Both the position numbers and the translations under genes were made by a program. 64,000 bases of DNA from Alphaproteobacteria bacterium (GTDB taxonomy: Bacteria; Pseudomonadota; Alphaproteobacteria; Bin65): NCBI GenBank assembly GCA_022819985.1, contig JAJEGH010000028.1:1-64000 (forward strand), read 5' to 3'. The notes under the pieces are model-generated. The model had not been told where the DNA came from, did no database searches, and saw only the letters and a program-made list of their open reading frames with translations. This document shows positions 24,666 through 36,119 of this stretch, one piece after another; position 1 is the stretch's first letter; each line of letters opens with the position of its first letter.

Positions 24666-24848
24666 CTGAGGGCCGCCGCCGAAGACCTCCTTCGGCCGGG
24701 TGTCCACTGCCGCGTCGTGCCGAAGACGCCCGGCGAGTTCTGTCCGCGCCCATACGATGCCCGCTTTCCGACATCGGAGCGATGCCATGCGCCGGGCCAA
24801 TGGTTTCGGACTCACCCGGCGCGCCTGCGGCGGCCGTGTTACATACAC

Positions 24849-24877
24849 ACCGGCCAATAGCGCGCATGTTGCCAGTG
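24849..24877 (+). repeat. 29-bp direct repeat, right copy
   Basis: Identical to 23552-23580. It lies 158 bp upstream of the TRAP binding-protein gene. Confidence 0.85.
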
Positions 24878-25034
24878 TGTGTTAAACGCATATAATGCCG
24901 CCGCGCTGCCGAGCGGGGGAGGACCGTTCCAGGATTTCCGCCGCCCCGACCGTCCGGAATCTGCCTGCCGGACATTGTTGCGTCAGCACGGTCGGGAGGC
25001 GCGAGGGAGCCACACCAGTCGAAGAGGACGCTTC

Positions 25035-26126
25035 ATGAAACGTCGTATATTCCTGTCGGGCGCGGCTGCGGCCGGCGCTACCGTCGCCGCCAGTGCGTTG
25101 CCGAAGCCGGCCCTGGCGCAGAAAAAGGTCGAAGCCGTAATGGTGACGACGTGGCCGCGCGACTTCCCGGGCCTCGGCACGGGCGCGCAGCGTCTCGCCA
25201 AGCGTATCAACGACGCCACCGACGGCAAGATCAAGATCACCTACTACGCCGCCGGCGAGAAGGTCGGCGCCTTCGCCTCGTTCGACGAAGTCGCGTCGGG
25301 CAAGGCGCAGATCTATCACGCTGCCGACTACTACTGGAAAGGCAAGCATCCGGCGTGGGCCTATTTCACCTCGGTGCCCTTCGGCCTGACCTTCACGGAG
25401 ATCAACGCCTGGATCCAGTGGGGCGGCGGACAGCAGCTCTGGGACAAGGTCGCCGGCGAATTCGGCCTCAAATGCGTCCGCGCCGGCAGCACCGGCGTCC
25501 AGATGGGCGGCTGGTTCCGCAAGGAAATCAATTCGGCGGACGATCTCAAGGGCCTGAAGATGCGTATCCCGGGCCTGGGCGGCGACGTCATGGCCAAGCT
25601 GGGCGCTTCGCCGGTTTCGCTGCCGGGCGGCCAGATTTACGAGAACCTGGTCTCCGGGGCGATCGACGCCACCGAATGGGTCGGGCCGTGGAACGACAAG
25701 TTCATGAAGTTCTACGAAGCGGCCAGCTACTACTACTATCCCGGCATGCACGAGCCCGGCGCCATGCTGTCCCTGGGCATGAACGGGTCCTGGTGGGGCA
25801 AGCTCAGCAAGAACGATCAGACGATCATCGAGGGCCTCGCCACCGCCGAGAACGACATCATGATGGCCGAATTCGACGCCAAATCGGGTCAGGCCCTCAA
25901 GGAACTCGTCCGCGATCACGGCGTGAAGCTGCGCCAGTTCAACGACGATGTCTACGATGCGTTCGGCAAGGGCGCCGAAGCGGTCTTCGAAGCGACCCGC
26001 GCCCACAGCAAGCTCGCGAAAGATGTCGACGACAGCTTCCGCGCGGCGCGCGCCGACCTCGGCGCATGGACACAGATTTCGGTTCAGGCCTATCTGTCCC
26101 AGCGCAACCGCGTTCTCGGCCTCTAG
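25035..26126 (+). CDS. dctP: TRAP transporter substrate-binding protein (DctP family)
   Basis: 363 aa. The leader MKRRIFLSGAAAAGAT resembles a Tat signal (RR then FL), with cleavage near ALA before QKKVEAVMV. The body has the DctP features: ITYYAAGEKVGAFASFDEV, the conserved Arg-bearing DDLKGLKMRIPGLGGDVMAKLG (binds the ligand carboxylate) and SLPGGQIYENLVSGAIDATEW. It resembles the subgroup that binds 2-oxo acids and related monocarboxylates. GAAGAGGACG precedes the start. The gene ends before a strong terminator, so it may be more highly expressed than its permeases. Confidence 0.9.
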   Translation: MKRRIFLSGAAAAGATVAASALPKPALAQKKVEAVMVTTWPRDFPGLGTGAQRLAKRINDATDGKIKITYYAAGEKVGAFASFDEVASGKAQIYHAADYYWKGKHPAWAYFTSVPFGLTFTEINAWIQWGGGQQLWDKVAGEFGLKCVRAGSTGVQMGGWFRKEINSADDLKGLKMRIPGLGGDVMAKLGASPVSLPGGQIYENLVSGAIDATEWVGPWNDKFMKFYEAASYYYYPGMHEPGAMLSLGMNGSWWGKLSKNDQTIIEGLATAENDIMMAEFDAKSGQALKELVRDHGVKLRQFNDDVYDAFGKGAEAVFEATRAHSKLAKDVDDSFRAARADLGAWTQISVQAYLSQRNRVLGL

Positions 26127-26150
26127 CCGGATCGCCGTATAGCCAGGATC

Positions 26151-26190
26151 GGGAGCAGCCGATAACGCCATCGGCTGCTCCCGGTTCTTT
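26151..26190 (+). terminator. Rho-independent-type terminator after dctP
   Basis: A perfect 13-bp stem (GGGAGCAGCCGAT at 26151-26163, ATCGGCTGCTCCC at 26170-26182) with a 6-nt loop is followed by GGTTCTTT. Partial read-through would set the binding protein above the permeases. Confidence 0.8.
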
Positions 26191-26285
26191 CGGCTCGGCT
26201 TCCCGTCCGCCCCGCGTGGGCGACCCGATGCGGGCGACCTAATGCGGGCGACGGGCGGACGTCATTGCCTGTCGAGCGATCCGGT

Positions 26286-27353
26286 ATGAGCATTGCAACG
26301 ACGGCCGATTCCGGCGCCATTTCCGACCTGCCTGCGGCGGCGTCCGGCCGGATGCAGCCGGCAATGCGCATTCTTGCGCTCTCCGTCTCCTATCTCGGCT
26401 TCGTCTATCTGGCGAACGCCTACCTGGTCTTCTGGCTCGACTGGCCGGGCGTCGCCGCCCTGCTCGGAGACGCCGGACTGTTGGGCTTTACCGCTCCGAA
26501 AGAGCCGATCGGCGACCGCGTCGCGCTCGCCGTTCTTCAGATTGCGCTTTATCCGGTTACCGTCGCCGCCATCGCCGTCTACGTTTTGCGGACGCGGGCC
26601 CGCACCCTCCATATGGATGCAAAACGCCTCAGCGCCATCGGCGCCTTCGTCGCCCGGGCCGCCTTCTGGACCGTTCTTCTCGTCGGCCTTGCCGATGCGG
26701 TCGTCTCCTTCCTGAGGGTCGAGGGCCTTCTCCCGGATGTCGTCGGCAAGGGCCTGGCGCAGGATCTGGGCAAGTCTTCGTTCCGCGCCCAGGTCCTGCA
26801 TCTGCCCCTGATGGCGGCCGCCATAGCGATCTCGCTGTTCACCCGCTCGGTCGGCTTCACCTGGCTGGCGCTTCTGGTCGTGGTGGCCGAACTCCAGATC
26901 GTCATCCTGCGTTTCCTCTATTCCTACGAGCAGGCCTTCATGGCCGATCTGGTGCGCTTCTGGTACGCGGCCCTGTTCCTGTTCGCGAGCGCCTATACGC
27001 TGCTCCATGAAGGCCATGTCCGGGTCGATGTGCTCTATTCCGGCTTCGGCGCGCGCCGGCGCGCCTGGGTCAACGCGGTCGGCGCGGCCATTCTGGGCGC
27101 CCCGGTCTGCTGGATCGTGCTCACGATGGGCCTGGCCAACAAGTTCAGCATCGTCAGCGGCCCGCTGCTCACCTTCGAAGTCACGCAGGCCGGCTTCGGC
27201 CTCTACGTCAAATACATGCTGGCCGGCTATCTGCTGGTCTTTGCCGTCACCATGCTGCTGGAATTCATGGCGTCGATGCTGTCCAACGCCGGCGTTCTGC
27301 TGGAGGAAGCGGACGCACCCAAGAGTACGGGCGAGAGCGATGTGCACCATTAG
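26286..27353 (+). CDS. dctQ: TRAP transporter small permease (DctQ family), unusually long
   Basis: 355 aa, about twice the usual DctQ. The C-terminal half (about 205-340) is the DctQ four-helix part, with LRFLYSYEQAFMADLVRFWYAALFLFASAYTLLHEGHVRVDV and the usual HVRVDVLY motif. The N-terminal ~200 residues add about four more hydrophobic segments, separated by a basic loop (RTRARTLHMDAKR). ATG 26286 follows the dctP terminator. It lies 36 bp before dctM. Whether the N-terminal part is a separate helical module typical of this subfamily cannot be judged without comparison. Confidence 0.85.
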   Translation: MSIATTADSGAISDLPAAASGRMQPAMRILALSVSYLGFVYLANAYLVFWLDWPGVAALLGDAGLLGFTAPKEPIGDRVALAVLQIALYPVTVAAIAVYVLRTRARTLHMDAKRLSAIGAFVARAAFWTVLLVGLADAVVSFLRVEGLLPDVVGKGLAQDLGKSSFRAQVLHLPLMAAAIAISLFTRSVGFTWLALLVVVAELQIVILRFLYSYEQAFMADLVRFWYAALFLFASAYTLLHEGHVRVDVLYSGFGARRRAWVNAVGAAILGAPVCWIVLTMGLANKFSIVSGPLLTFEVTQAGFGLYVKYMLAGYLLVFAVTMLLEFMASMLSNAGVLLEEADAPKSTGESDVHH

Positions 27354-27389
27354 GGGCGGCAGCCGGACGGCGCGGCAGGGCGGCGGCTG

Positions 27390-30053
27390 ATGGAATTCTT
27401 CTTCCTGCTGCTTCTGGTGCTGCTGATGGCCGGCGCCCTGGCGTCCGGTTATCCGGTCGCCTTCGCCCTGCCCGGCTCGGCCATTCTCACCATCCTGCTC
27501 GCAACGGTCGCCGGCCTCATTTTCACCGGCGACGAAGGCAGCTTCTTCCATACCGGCGGCCCGATCGAATGGCTGAATTCCGGGGTTTCCAACTTCCGGG
27601 GCGTTTACTGGGATCCCGATCGCGACACGCTGATCGCGATTCCGCTGTTCGTCTTCATGGGCATCATGCTCGAGCGGTCCAAGATCGCCGAAGACCTGCT
27701 GGTGACCATGGCCCAGCTGTTCGGCCGCATTCCGGGCGGACTGGGAATCTCGGTCGTCTTCGTCGGCGCCCTGCTGGCGGCGACCACGGGCATCGTCGGC
27801 GCCACGGTCGTGGCCATGGGGCTGATTTCCCTGCCGGTGATGCTGCGCAACAAGTACAGCCCCGCGCTTGCCACCGGCACGATCAGCGCGTCCGGCACGC
27901 TCGGCCAGATCATTCCGCCGTCGATCGTGCTCATCATCCTGGCGGACCAGCTCTCGAACGCGACCGACCAGGCGCTGACCCTGCGCAAGGCGGAATACAA
28001 GGCGGGCACCGGATCGAGCGCCATGCCCGGCGACTACGGCCTGACCTCCGCCAGCGCCGGCGACATGTTCCTCGGCGCCTTCCTGCCCGGCATGGTGCTG
28101 GTCGGGCTCTACATCGCGTTCATCCTGGTGACGGCGCTGATGCGGCCCAAGCTCGCGCCGCCCGTCGCGCGGGAAGGGAAATTCGACGCGGCCTTCGCCA
28201 GACGGGTGCTGATCGTCCTTGTGCCGCCGCTGACCCTGATCTTTGCCGTGCTGGGCTCGATCCTGACCGGCATCGCCACCGTGAACCAGGCCGGCGCCAT
28301 CGGCGCGTCCGGCGCCATGATCATGGCCGGATACCGGCTCTACCAAGGCCGCAGAGGCGCATTCTACCCGGCCGTGCTCGCGGTCCTGTCGATCGGCGCG
28401 ATCCTGTTCCTGCTCTCCGTCTACACGATCAATGTCAAGAATGTCGTCACCGCCGACGACGTGACGGCGCTGATCCTCGCGTCGGTCGCCGTCTTCTTCC
28501 TGCTCACGTCGCTCGTCTGGAGCGGCTGGCGCGTCTACAAGATCGACGACACGCTGCGCTACGTCATGGTCGAGACGGCGAAGACCACATCGCTGGTGTT
28601 TATCATCCTGATCGGCGCCGCGATGCTGACCTCCGCCTTCCGGGCCTTCGGCGGCGAGGATCTGGTCCGCGATTTCCTGTTCGGCCTGCCGGGCGGCTTC
28701 CTCGCCAAGTTCGCGCTGGTCATGGCGGTGATCTTCATTCTCGGCTTCTTCCTCGATTTCATCGAGATCGCCGTGGTCGTGGTGCCGATCATCGCACCGA
28801 TCCTGCTTGCCGATCCGTCGGCCAACATCACCGCCGTGTGGCTTGGCGTGATGATCGGCGTCAACATCCAGACCTCCTTCCTGACGCCGCCCTTCGGCTT
28901 CGCCCTGTTCTACCTGCGCGGCGTGGCGCCGGCGTCGGTCAAGACCATTTCGATGTACAAGGGCGTGGTGCCCTTCATCACGCTGCAGCTGGTCGCCCTC
29001 GGCATCGTCGGCCTCTATCCGTCGCTGGTGAATTATCTGCCGAACCGCATCTCGCTCAGCGGCGAGAATGCGCCGCCGCCGCGCAATCCGCGGCTCCAGG
29101 CCTGCATCGAAGAGCGCAACTTCGTGCTGATAACCGAGAACCGGGCCATCCTCCAGGCAGCTATCGACAAAGTGTCGAAGACGGACATCGCCTATCTCCC
29201 GGCCGAGCGGCGCGGAACGCTGAACCGGGCCTTCAAGAATGCGCGGGATACGTTCGCGCGGATCGGCGACGTCCGCGCTGCCGAGAAAGCGGTGGGTGTG
29301 TATGTGCCGGCCTACAGGCCGCTGCATCGCAAGGTGCGGTCGATCAACCGCCAGGTGCTGATCATCGACGAGAAGCTGGGCGAGGAAGCCGAGGATCTGC
29401 GCCGACTGCGGGAGGCCGACTCGCCGAACCGCGACGCGATCGCCGATCTGGAAAAGGATATGGCGGCCCTCCAGGCGGAGAAAAAGGCGCTGCTGACGCA
29501 GGTTCCCGCCGACTGGCAGGCCAGGCGCAAGCAATTCCTCGATCTCGCCAAGAAGGAGCGGCTGGCCCGGCTGCGCTATCGCCGGACCGTCGACGGCGCC
29601 TATGCGCCGATCAAGGAAACCCGGTCGCTGATTGCCGGCGCGGGCGCCTTGAGCGGCCTCAAACCGAAGCTCGCGGGGCTCAAACCGCTGATCGAAGCGG
29701 GCGACCCGAAAGCGGCGCAAACGGCGCTCCGGACCCTGGAGCGCGAGATGCGCTCGGTGGAAGGCACCAGCGCGATCCGCTCGCGCCTGAGCAATGCGCG
29801 GCGCAGCCTGCGCCCGACCCGGCTGCGGCGGGACCGGGCGCTGAAGGCCTATGACGATGCGCTGAAACGGTTCGACGGCGAGATCGCCTGGCGGACCGCA
29901 GCGCAGGCGAAACTCACCGGACCGCTGGCCGAATACGACGCGGCGATCGCCCAGACCATCGGCTTGCGCCTGCAACCGCGCCTGAACAGCGACCAGGCCG
30001 GCGACGTTGCCGTCTGCCTGGCTAACCACCGCGATATTTCGCTGAATTTCTAG
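27390..30053 (+). CDS. dctM: TRAP transporter large permease (DctM family) fused to a long charged C-terminal domain
   Basis: 887 aa. Residues 1 to ~550 are a DctM-type permease: GYPVAFALPGSAILT, IPLFVFMGIMLERSKIAEDLL, TTGIVGATVVAMGLISLPVML, SGTLGQIIPPSIVLIILAD and, late, IIAPILL plus TSFLTPPFGFALFYLRGVAP are its elevator-transport motifs. An extra membrane stretch lies around 320-380. From about residue 555 to the end (29055 onward) a charged, mostly helical, coiled-coil-rich domain follows (EKLGEEAEDLRRLREAD, DLEKDMAALQAEKKALL). Ordinary DctM proteins end after the last helix. The frame is uninterrupted, so this is a real extension. It is likely cytoplasmic; role unknown. Confidence 0.9.
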   Translation: MEFFFLLLLVLLMAGALASGYPVAFALPGSAILTILLATVAGLIFTGDEGSFFHTGGPIEWLNSGVSNFRGVYWDPDRDTLIAIPLFVFMGIMLERSKIAEDLLVTMAQLFGRIPGGLGISVVFVGALLAATTGIVGATVVAMGLISLPVMLRNKYSPALATGTISASGTLGQIIPPSIVLIILADQLSNATDQALTLRKAEYKAGTGSSAMPGDYGLTSASAGDMFLGAFLPGMVLVGLYIAFILVTALMRPKLAPPVAREGKFDAAFARRVLIVLVPPLTLIFAVLGSILTGIATVNQAGAIGASGAMIMAGYRLYQGRRGAFYPAVLAVLSIGAILFLLSVYTINVKNVVTADDVTALILASVAVFFLLTSLVWSGWRVYKIDDTLRYVMVETAKTTSLVFIILIGAAMLTSAFRAFGGEDLVRDFLFGLPGGFLAKFALVMAVIFILGFFLDFIEIAVVVVPIIAPILLADPSANITAVWLGVMIGVNIQTSFLTPPFGFALFYLRGVAPASVKTISMYKGVVPFITLQLVALGIVGLYPSLVNYLPNRISLSGENAPPPRNPRLQACIEERNFVLITENRAILQAAIDKVSKTDIAYLPAERRGTLNRAFKNARDTFARIGDVRAAEKAVGVYVPAYRPLHRKVRSINRQVLIIDEKLGEEAEDLRRLREADSPNRDAIADLEKDMAALQAEKKALLTQVPADWQARRKQFLDLAKKERLARLRYRRTVDGAYAPIKETRSLIAGAGALSGLKPKLAGLKPLIEAGDPKAAQTALRTLEREMRSVEGTSAIRSRLSNARRSLRPTRLRRDRALKAYDDALKRFDGEIAWRTAAQAKLTGPLAEYDAAIAQTIGLRLQPRLNSDQAGDVAVCLANHRDISLNF

Positions 30054-30089
30054 GGCCGGCTGGACGCTTCAGCCCGACCGGGAGCCGGC

Positions 30090-32330
<2,241 letters not shown>

Positions 32331-32353
32331 TCAGCGCTCCTTCGATTCTAGAT

Positions 32354-32381
32354 ATAGTAGTCGAGGCGGTATTCTGGTCAA
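32354..32381 (-). promoter_or_regulatory. Sigma-70-like promoter for parC
   Basis: Read on the minus strand: TTGACC (32381-32376), 16 bp, TACTAT (32359-32354), then AAGGAG and the parC ATG about 25 bp on. The remaining 32382-32652 contains the dnaB upstream region; it is AT-richer, with a CACAAACTGTG palindrome near 32532, but no clear second promoter. Confidence 0.5.
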
Positions 32382-32652
32382 GAAATTGAAGGCTCCGTCC
32401 GAATCGGGGAAGCTGCCGATACGATCGAGCCTGCCGCATCTGGTTGGAGACCGGTTTTCGGATCGGGGTCGCCGCGCGGCGCCCGGCGATCGAGGCACAC
32501 AGGCCTGTTCCGCCGCTTATGGCCGTAATTCACAAACTGTGCATAACTGGATACTGGATTGTTTTCTGCTCCAGCGTTTAGCCCTCGTTTTTTCTTCCGC
32601 AATACTGATACAGTTTTCATTCTGTCGTCTTGCAAAGCGGGAAACCACGCGC

Positions 32653-34173
32653 ATGGAAGGTTCGGGTCCGGTTCCGGCGCGCGGTCTCGATGGAGGCGCT
32701 CAGCCTGCGGACGGCTTGCACGAGGGCGCAGCCTTCCGTGTGCCGCCGCATAATTTCGAGGCGGAGATGGCGCTGCTCGGCGCCCTGCTCGCCAACAACC
32801 GGGCGTTCGACCGCGTCTCCGATTTCCTCCAGGTCGAGCATTTTGCCGATGCCCGCCACGGCCGGATCTTCGGCGCGATCCGCAAACTGGTCGAGATGGG
32901 CCAGGTCGCCGATCCGATCACGCTCAAGAACCTGTTCGAGAGCGATGGGTCGCTCGACGAGATCGGCGGCGCGGACTATCTGGCCCGCCTTGCCGCCTCC
33001 GTCGTCACGATCGTCAATGCCGGCGACTACGGGCGGACCGTGTTCGACCGGCACCTGCGCCGGGCGCTGATCGAGATCGGCACCGATATCGTCAACGAAG
33101 CCTACAATATCGATCTCGACCTCGACCCCTCCGCACAGATCGAACAGGCCGAACAGCAGCTCTACACCCTGGCGACCGCCGGCGAAACGCAGGTCGATTT
33201 CTCTCCATTCACCACCGTACTCGCCAGGGCGCTCGATCAGGCCGAAGCCGCCCACAAGCAGGATGGCCGGAGTGTCGGCATCAAGACCGGATTCAAAGAC
33301 CTGGACACGCTGCTGGGCGGGCTGCAGCCGTCGGAATTGGTCATCCTGGCCTCCCGCCCTTCGATGGGCAAAACCGCGCTGGGCACCAATATCGCCTTCC
33401 ACGCGGCCCGGGCCTATCGCGAAGAACGGGACGAAAACGGCCAACCCGTGCGCCAGGACGGCGCCGTGGTCGGTTTTTTCTCCCTCGAAATGTCAGCCGA
33501 AGAGCTGGCTACCCGGATCCTCGCCGAGCAGTCCGGCGTCTCCTCCCACCGGATCAGGCGCGGCGAGGTATCCGGGGACGATTTCTCCCGCTTCGTTCAG
33601 GTATCGCAGGAACTGAATTACCTGCCCTTCTATATCGACGACAGCGCGGACCTGAGCATCGCGGCCTTGCGCAGCCGGTCCCGCCGCCTGCACCGCCAGC
33701 ACGGCCTGTCTCTGATCATCGTCGACTATGTCCAGCTACTGCGGCCGGCGCCGGGGCAGCGGCCGGAAAACCGGGTGCAGGAACTGACGGAGATCACCCG
33801 CTCGCTCAAGGCGCTGGCGAAGGATCTGAACCTGCCGGTCCTGGCGCTCGCCCAGCTCTCGCGCAAGGTCGAGGAGCGGGAGGACAAGCGCCCGCAACTG
33901 GCCGACCTGCGCGAATCCGGCTCCATCGAACAGGACTCCGATGTCGTCATGTTCCTCTATCGGGAGCAGTATTACCTGGAGCGACAGGAACCGCCGCCGA
34001 ATACCGACAAATGGACCAAATGGTCGGAGAATATGGAGCGCGCCTACAACAAGGCGGACATTATCGTCGCCAAGCAGCGCCACGGGCCGATCGGCAGCGT
34101 GAAACTGCGCTTTGAACCGGAGTTCGCCCGCTTTGAGGACCTGGCGCAATCCTATCATGAAGAGGCGCGCTGA
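32653..34173 (+). CDS. dnaB: Replicative DNA helicase
   Basis: 506 aa. The N-terminal DnaB domain begins PPHNFEAEMALLGALLANNRAFDRV (31-55). The RecA-like ATPase has Walker A ASRPSMGKT at 233-241, FFSLEMSAEELATRIL, the Walker B/H3 region LSLIIVDYVQLL and SRKVEEREDKRPQLADLRESGSIEQDSD. It unwinds DNA at the fork and recruits primase. The first ~30 residues are a Gly/Pro-rich extension. ATG 32653 is the only start giving the standard N-terminal domain. The end overlaps alr. Confidence 0.94.
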   Translation: MEGSGPVPARGLDGGAQPADGLHEGAAFRVPPHNFEAEMALLGALLANNRAFDRVSDFLQVEHFADARHGRIFGAIRKLVEMGQVADPITLKNLFESDGSLDEIGGADYLARLAASVVTIVNAGDYGRTVFDRHLRRALIEIGTDIVNEAYNIDLDLDPSAQIEQAEQQLYTLATAGETQVDFSPFTTVLARALDQAEAAHKQDGRSVGIKTGFKDLDTLLGGLQPSELVILASRPSMGKTALGTNIAFHAARAYREERDENGQPVRQDGAVVGFFSLEMSAEELATRILAEQSGVSSHRIRRGEVSGDDFSRFVQVSQELNYLPFYIDDSADLSIAALRSRSRRLHRQHGLSLIIVDYVQLLRPAPGQRPENRVQELTEITRSLKALAKDLNLPVLALAQLSRKVEEREDKRPQLADLRESGSIEQDSDVVMFLYREQYYLERQEPPPNTDKWTKWSENMERAYNKADIIVAKQRHGPIGSVKLRFEPEFARFEDLAQSYHEEAR

Positions 34174-35329
34174 ACCGGCATCCGCCGTGCAGACCGGCGA
34201 AACTGCGGGACTGCTGACCGTCGACCTGGATGCGCTGGCCGCCAACTGGCGCATGCTGCGGGACCGCATGGGCGGTCCTGAGGCGGGCGGCGCCTGCGCC
34301 GCCGTGGTCAAGGCCGACGGCTACGGCCTCGGCGCCGTGCCGGTCGCCCGGCGCCTTGCCGCCGAAGGCTGCACGACCTTTTTCGTCGCTCACGCCGAAG
34401 AAGGCGTGGAACTGCGCCAGGCGGTTCCCGAGGCTGAAGTTTTCGTGCTGAACGGATTGCTGCCGGGTACGGCCCCGCTTTACCGCCGCAACCGGCTGGC
34501 GCCCTGCCTCAACGATCCCGGCCAGGCAGGCGCCTGGCTCGAATTTTGTGCCGATGCCGGCCCGCTGCCGGCGGCCCTGCATATCGATACGGGCATGACG
34601 CGGCTCGGCCTCGATGCCGAAGACCTTGACGCGCTCGATCTCGGGGCCTTGGGCGCCCTGCCCGGCCTGGTCGTGATGAGCCATCTCGCCTGCGCCGACG
34701 AGCTGGGCCATCCGCTGAACCGCCGCCAGCAGGCGGCCTTTGCCGCGGTCCGGCCGCGCTTTCCGGCGGCGCGCGCGAGCCTCGCGAATTCGTCCGGCCT
34801 GTTCCTGGACGACGAGTTCCGGTTCGATCTCGGCCGACCGGGCTACGCGCTCTACGGCGGCAACCCGACGCCGTCGGCCGGAATCAACCCTATGCAACCC
34901 GTCGTGCGGCTGCAGGCCCCCGTGTTGCAGGTCCGCGAAATCCGGGAACGCCGCACCGTCGGCTACGGCGCAACCGCAGAGACCGCGCCGTCCGCCTGGA
35001 TCGCGACGCTTGCGGCCGGCTATGCCGACGGCTATCTCCGCGCCATGAGCAACCGGGGCACCGTTTTCATCGACGGCCGAGCGTGCCCGGTCACAGGACG
35101 GGTCTCCATGGATCTGCTGACCGTCGACGTCACCGAGGCCGTGCAGGCCGGCAGCGAAATCCGCCCCGGCACCCTGGCCGACCTGATCGACACCCGGCAC
35201 ACGATCGACGATGTCGCCGGGCATGCCGGCACCATCGGCTACGAAATCCTGACGAGCCTCGGCAGCCGCTATCGCCGCCGTTACCTGGGCGAAATCGAAA
35301 CGGCCCGGCCGGCGCAGGGCAGCGCATGA
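34157..35329 (+). CDS. alr: Alanine racemase
   Basis: 390 aa. PLP lysine K52 in AAVVKADGYGLGA; catalytic Tyr270 in RTVGYGATAE; the RFDLGRPGYALYGG segment and GRVSMDLLTVDV are also conserved. It makes D-Ala for peptidoglycan. ATG 34157 overlaps the dnaB end by 17 bp, and the stop overlaps mlaE (ATGA at 35326), so dnaB-alr-mlaE are likely co-transcribed. Confidence 0.93.
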   Translation: MKRRAEPASAVQTGETAGLLTVDLDALAANWRMLRDRMGGPEAGGACAAVVKADGYGLGAVPVARRLAAEGCTTFFVAHAEEGVELRQAVPEAEVFVLNGLLPGTAPLYRRNRLAPCLNDPGQAGAWLEFCADAGPLPAALHIDTGMTRLGLDAEDLDALDLGALGALPGLVVMSHLACADELGHPLNRRQQAAFAAVRPRFPAARASLANSSGLFLDDEFRFDLGRPGYALYGGNPTPSAGINPMQPVVRLQAPVLQVREIRERRTVGYGATAETAPSAWIATLAAGYADGYLRAMSNRGTVFIDGRACPVTGRVSMDLLTVDVTEAVQAGSEIRPGTLADLIDTRHTIDDVAGHAGTIGYEILTSLGSRYRRRYLGEIETARPAQGSA

Positions 35330-36099
35330 ATTTCCTCGCGCCGATCGGCCGTGTCTTTATCGGCTTTCTGGTCGCGACCGGACGGCTGGTCGCGTTCGCC
35401 GCGGTTTCGGTCAGCCATTGTGTGCGGCCGCCGCTCTACGGCCGGTCGATCGGCCGGCAGATGATCCAGATCGGCTATTTCTCCCTGCCCGTGGTCGGGC
35501 TGACCGCGATTTTCACCGGCATGGTCCTCGCGCTGCAGTCCTATACCGGTTTCGCGCGGCTGAACGCCGAATCCGCCATCGCCACCGTCGTCGTCCTCAC
35601 GATGACGCGGGAGCTCGGCCCGGTGCTCGCCGGCCTGATGGTTGCTGGCCGGGTCGGCGCCGCCATCGCCGCCGAGATCGGCACCATGCGGGTGACCGAG
35701 CAGATCGATGCGCTCGCGACCCTGTCGACCGACCCTTACAAATACCTGATCGTCCCGCGCCTGATCGCCGGCGTGGTCACGCTGCCGATCCTGGTGCTGA
35801 TCGCCGACATCATCGGCGTGTTCGGCGGCTACGTCGTGAGCGTTCATTCGCTCGATTTCAACGCCGCCAACTATCTGAAGCTGACCTGGCAATTCCTCGA
35901 GCCGCTGGACGTGATCACCGGCCTCGTCAAGGCGGCGGTTTTCGGTTTTCTGGTGACGCTGATGGGCTGCTATCACGGCTTCCATTCCAGGGGCGGCGCC
36001 CAGGGCGTCGGCGCCGCCGCGACCAACGCGGTGGTCTCCGCCTCCGTGCTGATCCTGGCCGCCAACTACATGATCACAACGGCGTTCTTCGGAACCTGA
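35326..36099 (+). CDS. mlaE: Phospholipid-transport ABC permease (MlaE family)
   Basis: 257 aa, about five hydrophobic segments. The IGYFSLPVVGLTAIFTGMVLALQ start, the GPVLAGLMVAGRVGAAIAAEIGTMRVTEQIDAL block and FGFLVTLMGCYHGFHSRGGAQGVG are diagnostic of MlaE. It moves phospholipid between membranes with MlaF. The start overlaps alr. No MlaD (MCE) gene follows, as it does in many operons: after mlaF the next gene is radA. Confidence 0.93.
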   Translation: MNFLAPIGRVFIGFLVATGRLVAFAAVSVSHCVRPPLYGRSIGRQMIQIGYFSLPVVGLTAIFTGMVLALQSYTGFARLNAESAIATVVVLTMTRELGPVLAGLMVAGRVGAAIAAEIGTMRVTEQIDALATLSTDPYKYLIVPRLIAGVVTLPILVLIADIIGVFGGYVVSVHSLDFNAANYLKLTWQFLEPLDVITGLVKAAVFGFLVTLMGCYHGFHSRGGAQGVGAAATNAVVSASVLILAANYMITTAFFGT

Positions 36100-36119
36100 T
36101 CGATGACCGGGCCCGATCG

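Larger units (their letters stand above)
23552..24877. mobile_element. Small direct-repeat-bounded island (hicBA plus transposase relic)
   Basis: 1.3 kb between identical 29-bp repeats, with clearly lower GC than its neighbours (23680-24400 is roughly half AT). It contains a HicBA-like toxin-antitoxin pair and a frameshifted transposase fragment. No integrase is present. It could have arrived by recombination at a 29-bp site or with a now decayed IS. The 23581-23831 and 24670-24848 parts show no gene. Confidence 0.55.

Noticed and set aside
24174-24857. 227-codon minus-strand frame over hicA and the transposase relic
   Set aside because: The plus strand carries the recognisable HicA and transposase blocks, and the minus frame has no domain.
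24878-25034. Upstream start of dctP at 24879
   Set aside because: The in-frame extension adds 52 residues before the signal peptide, which would block export; ATG 25035 has its own purine-rich site.
26262-30029. 1255-codon open frame on the minus strand
   Set aside because: Antisense to dctQ-dctM. No motif is seen, only acidic/His/Gln-rich low complexity produced by codon bias.
30054-30089. Terminator between dctM and parC
   Set aside because: GCCGGCT and AGCCGGC can pair, but there is no T-tract on either strand and the loop is long.
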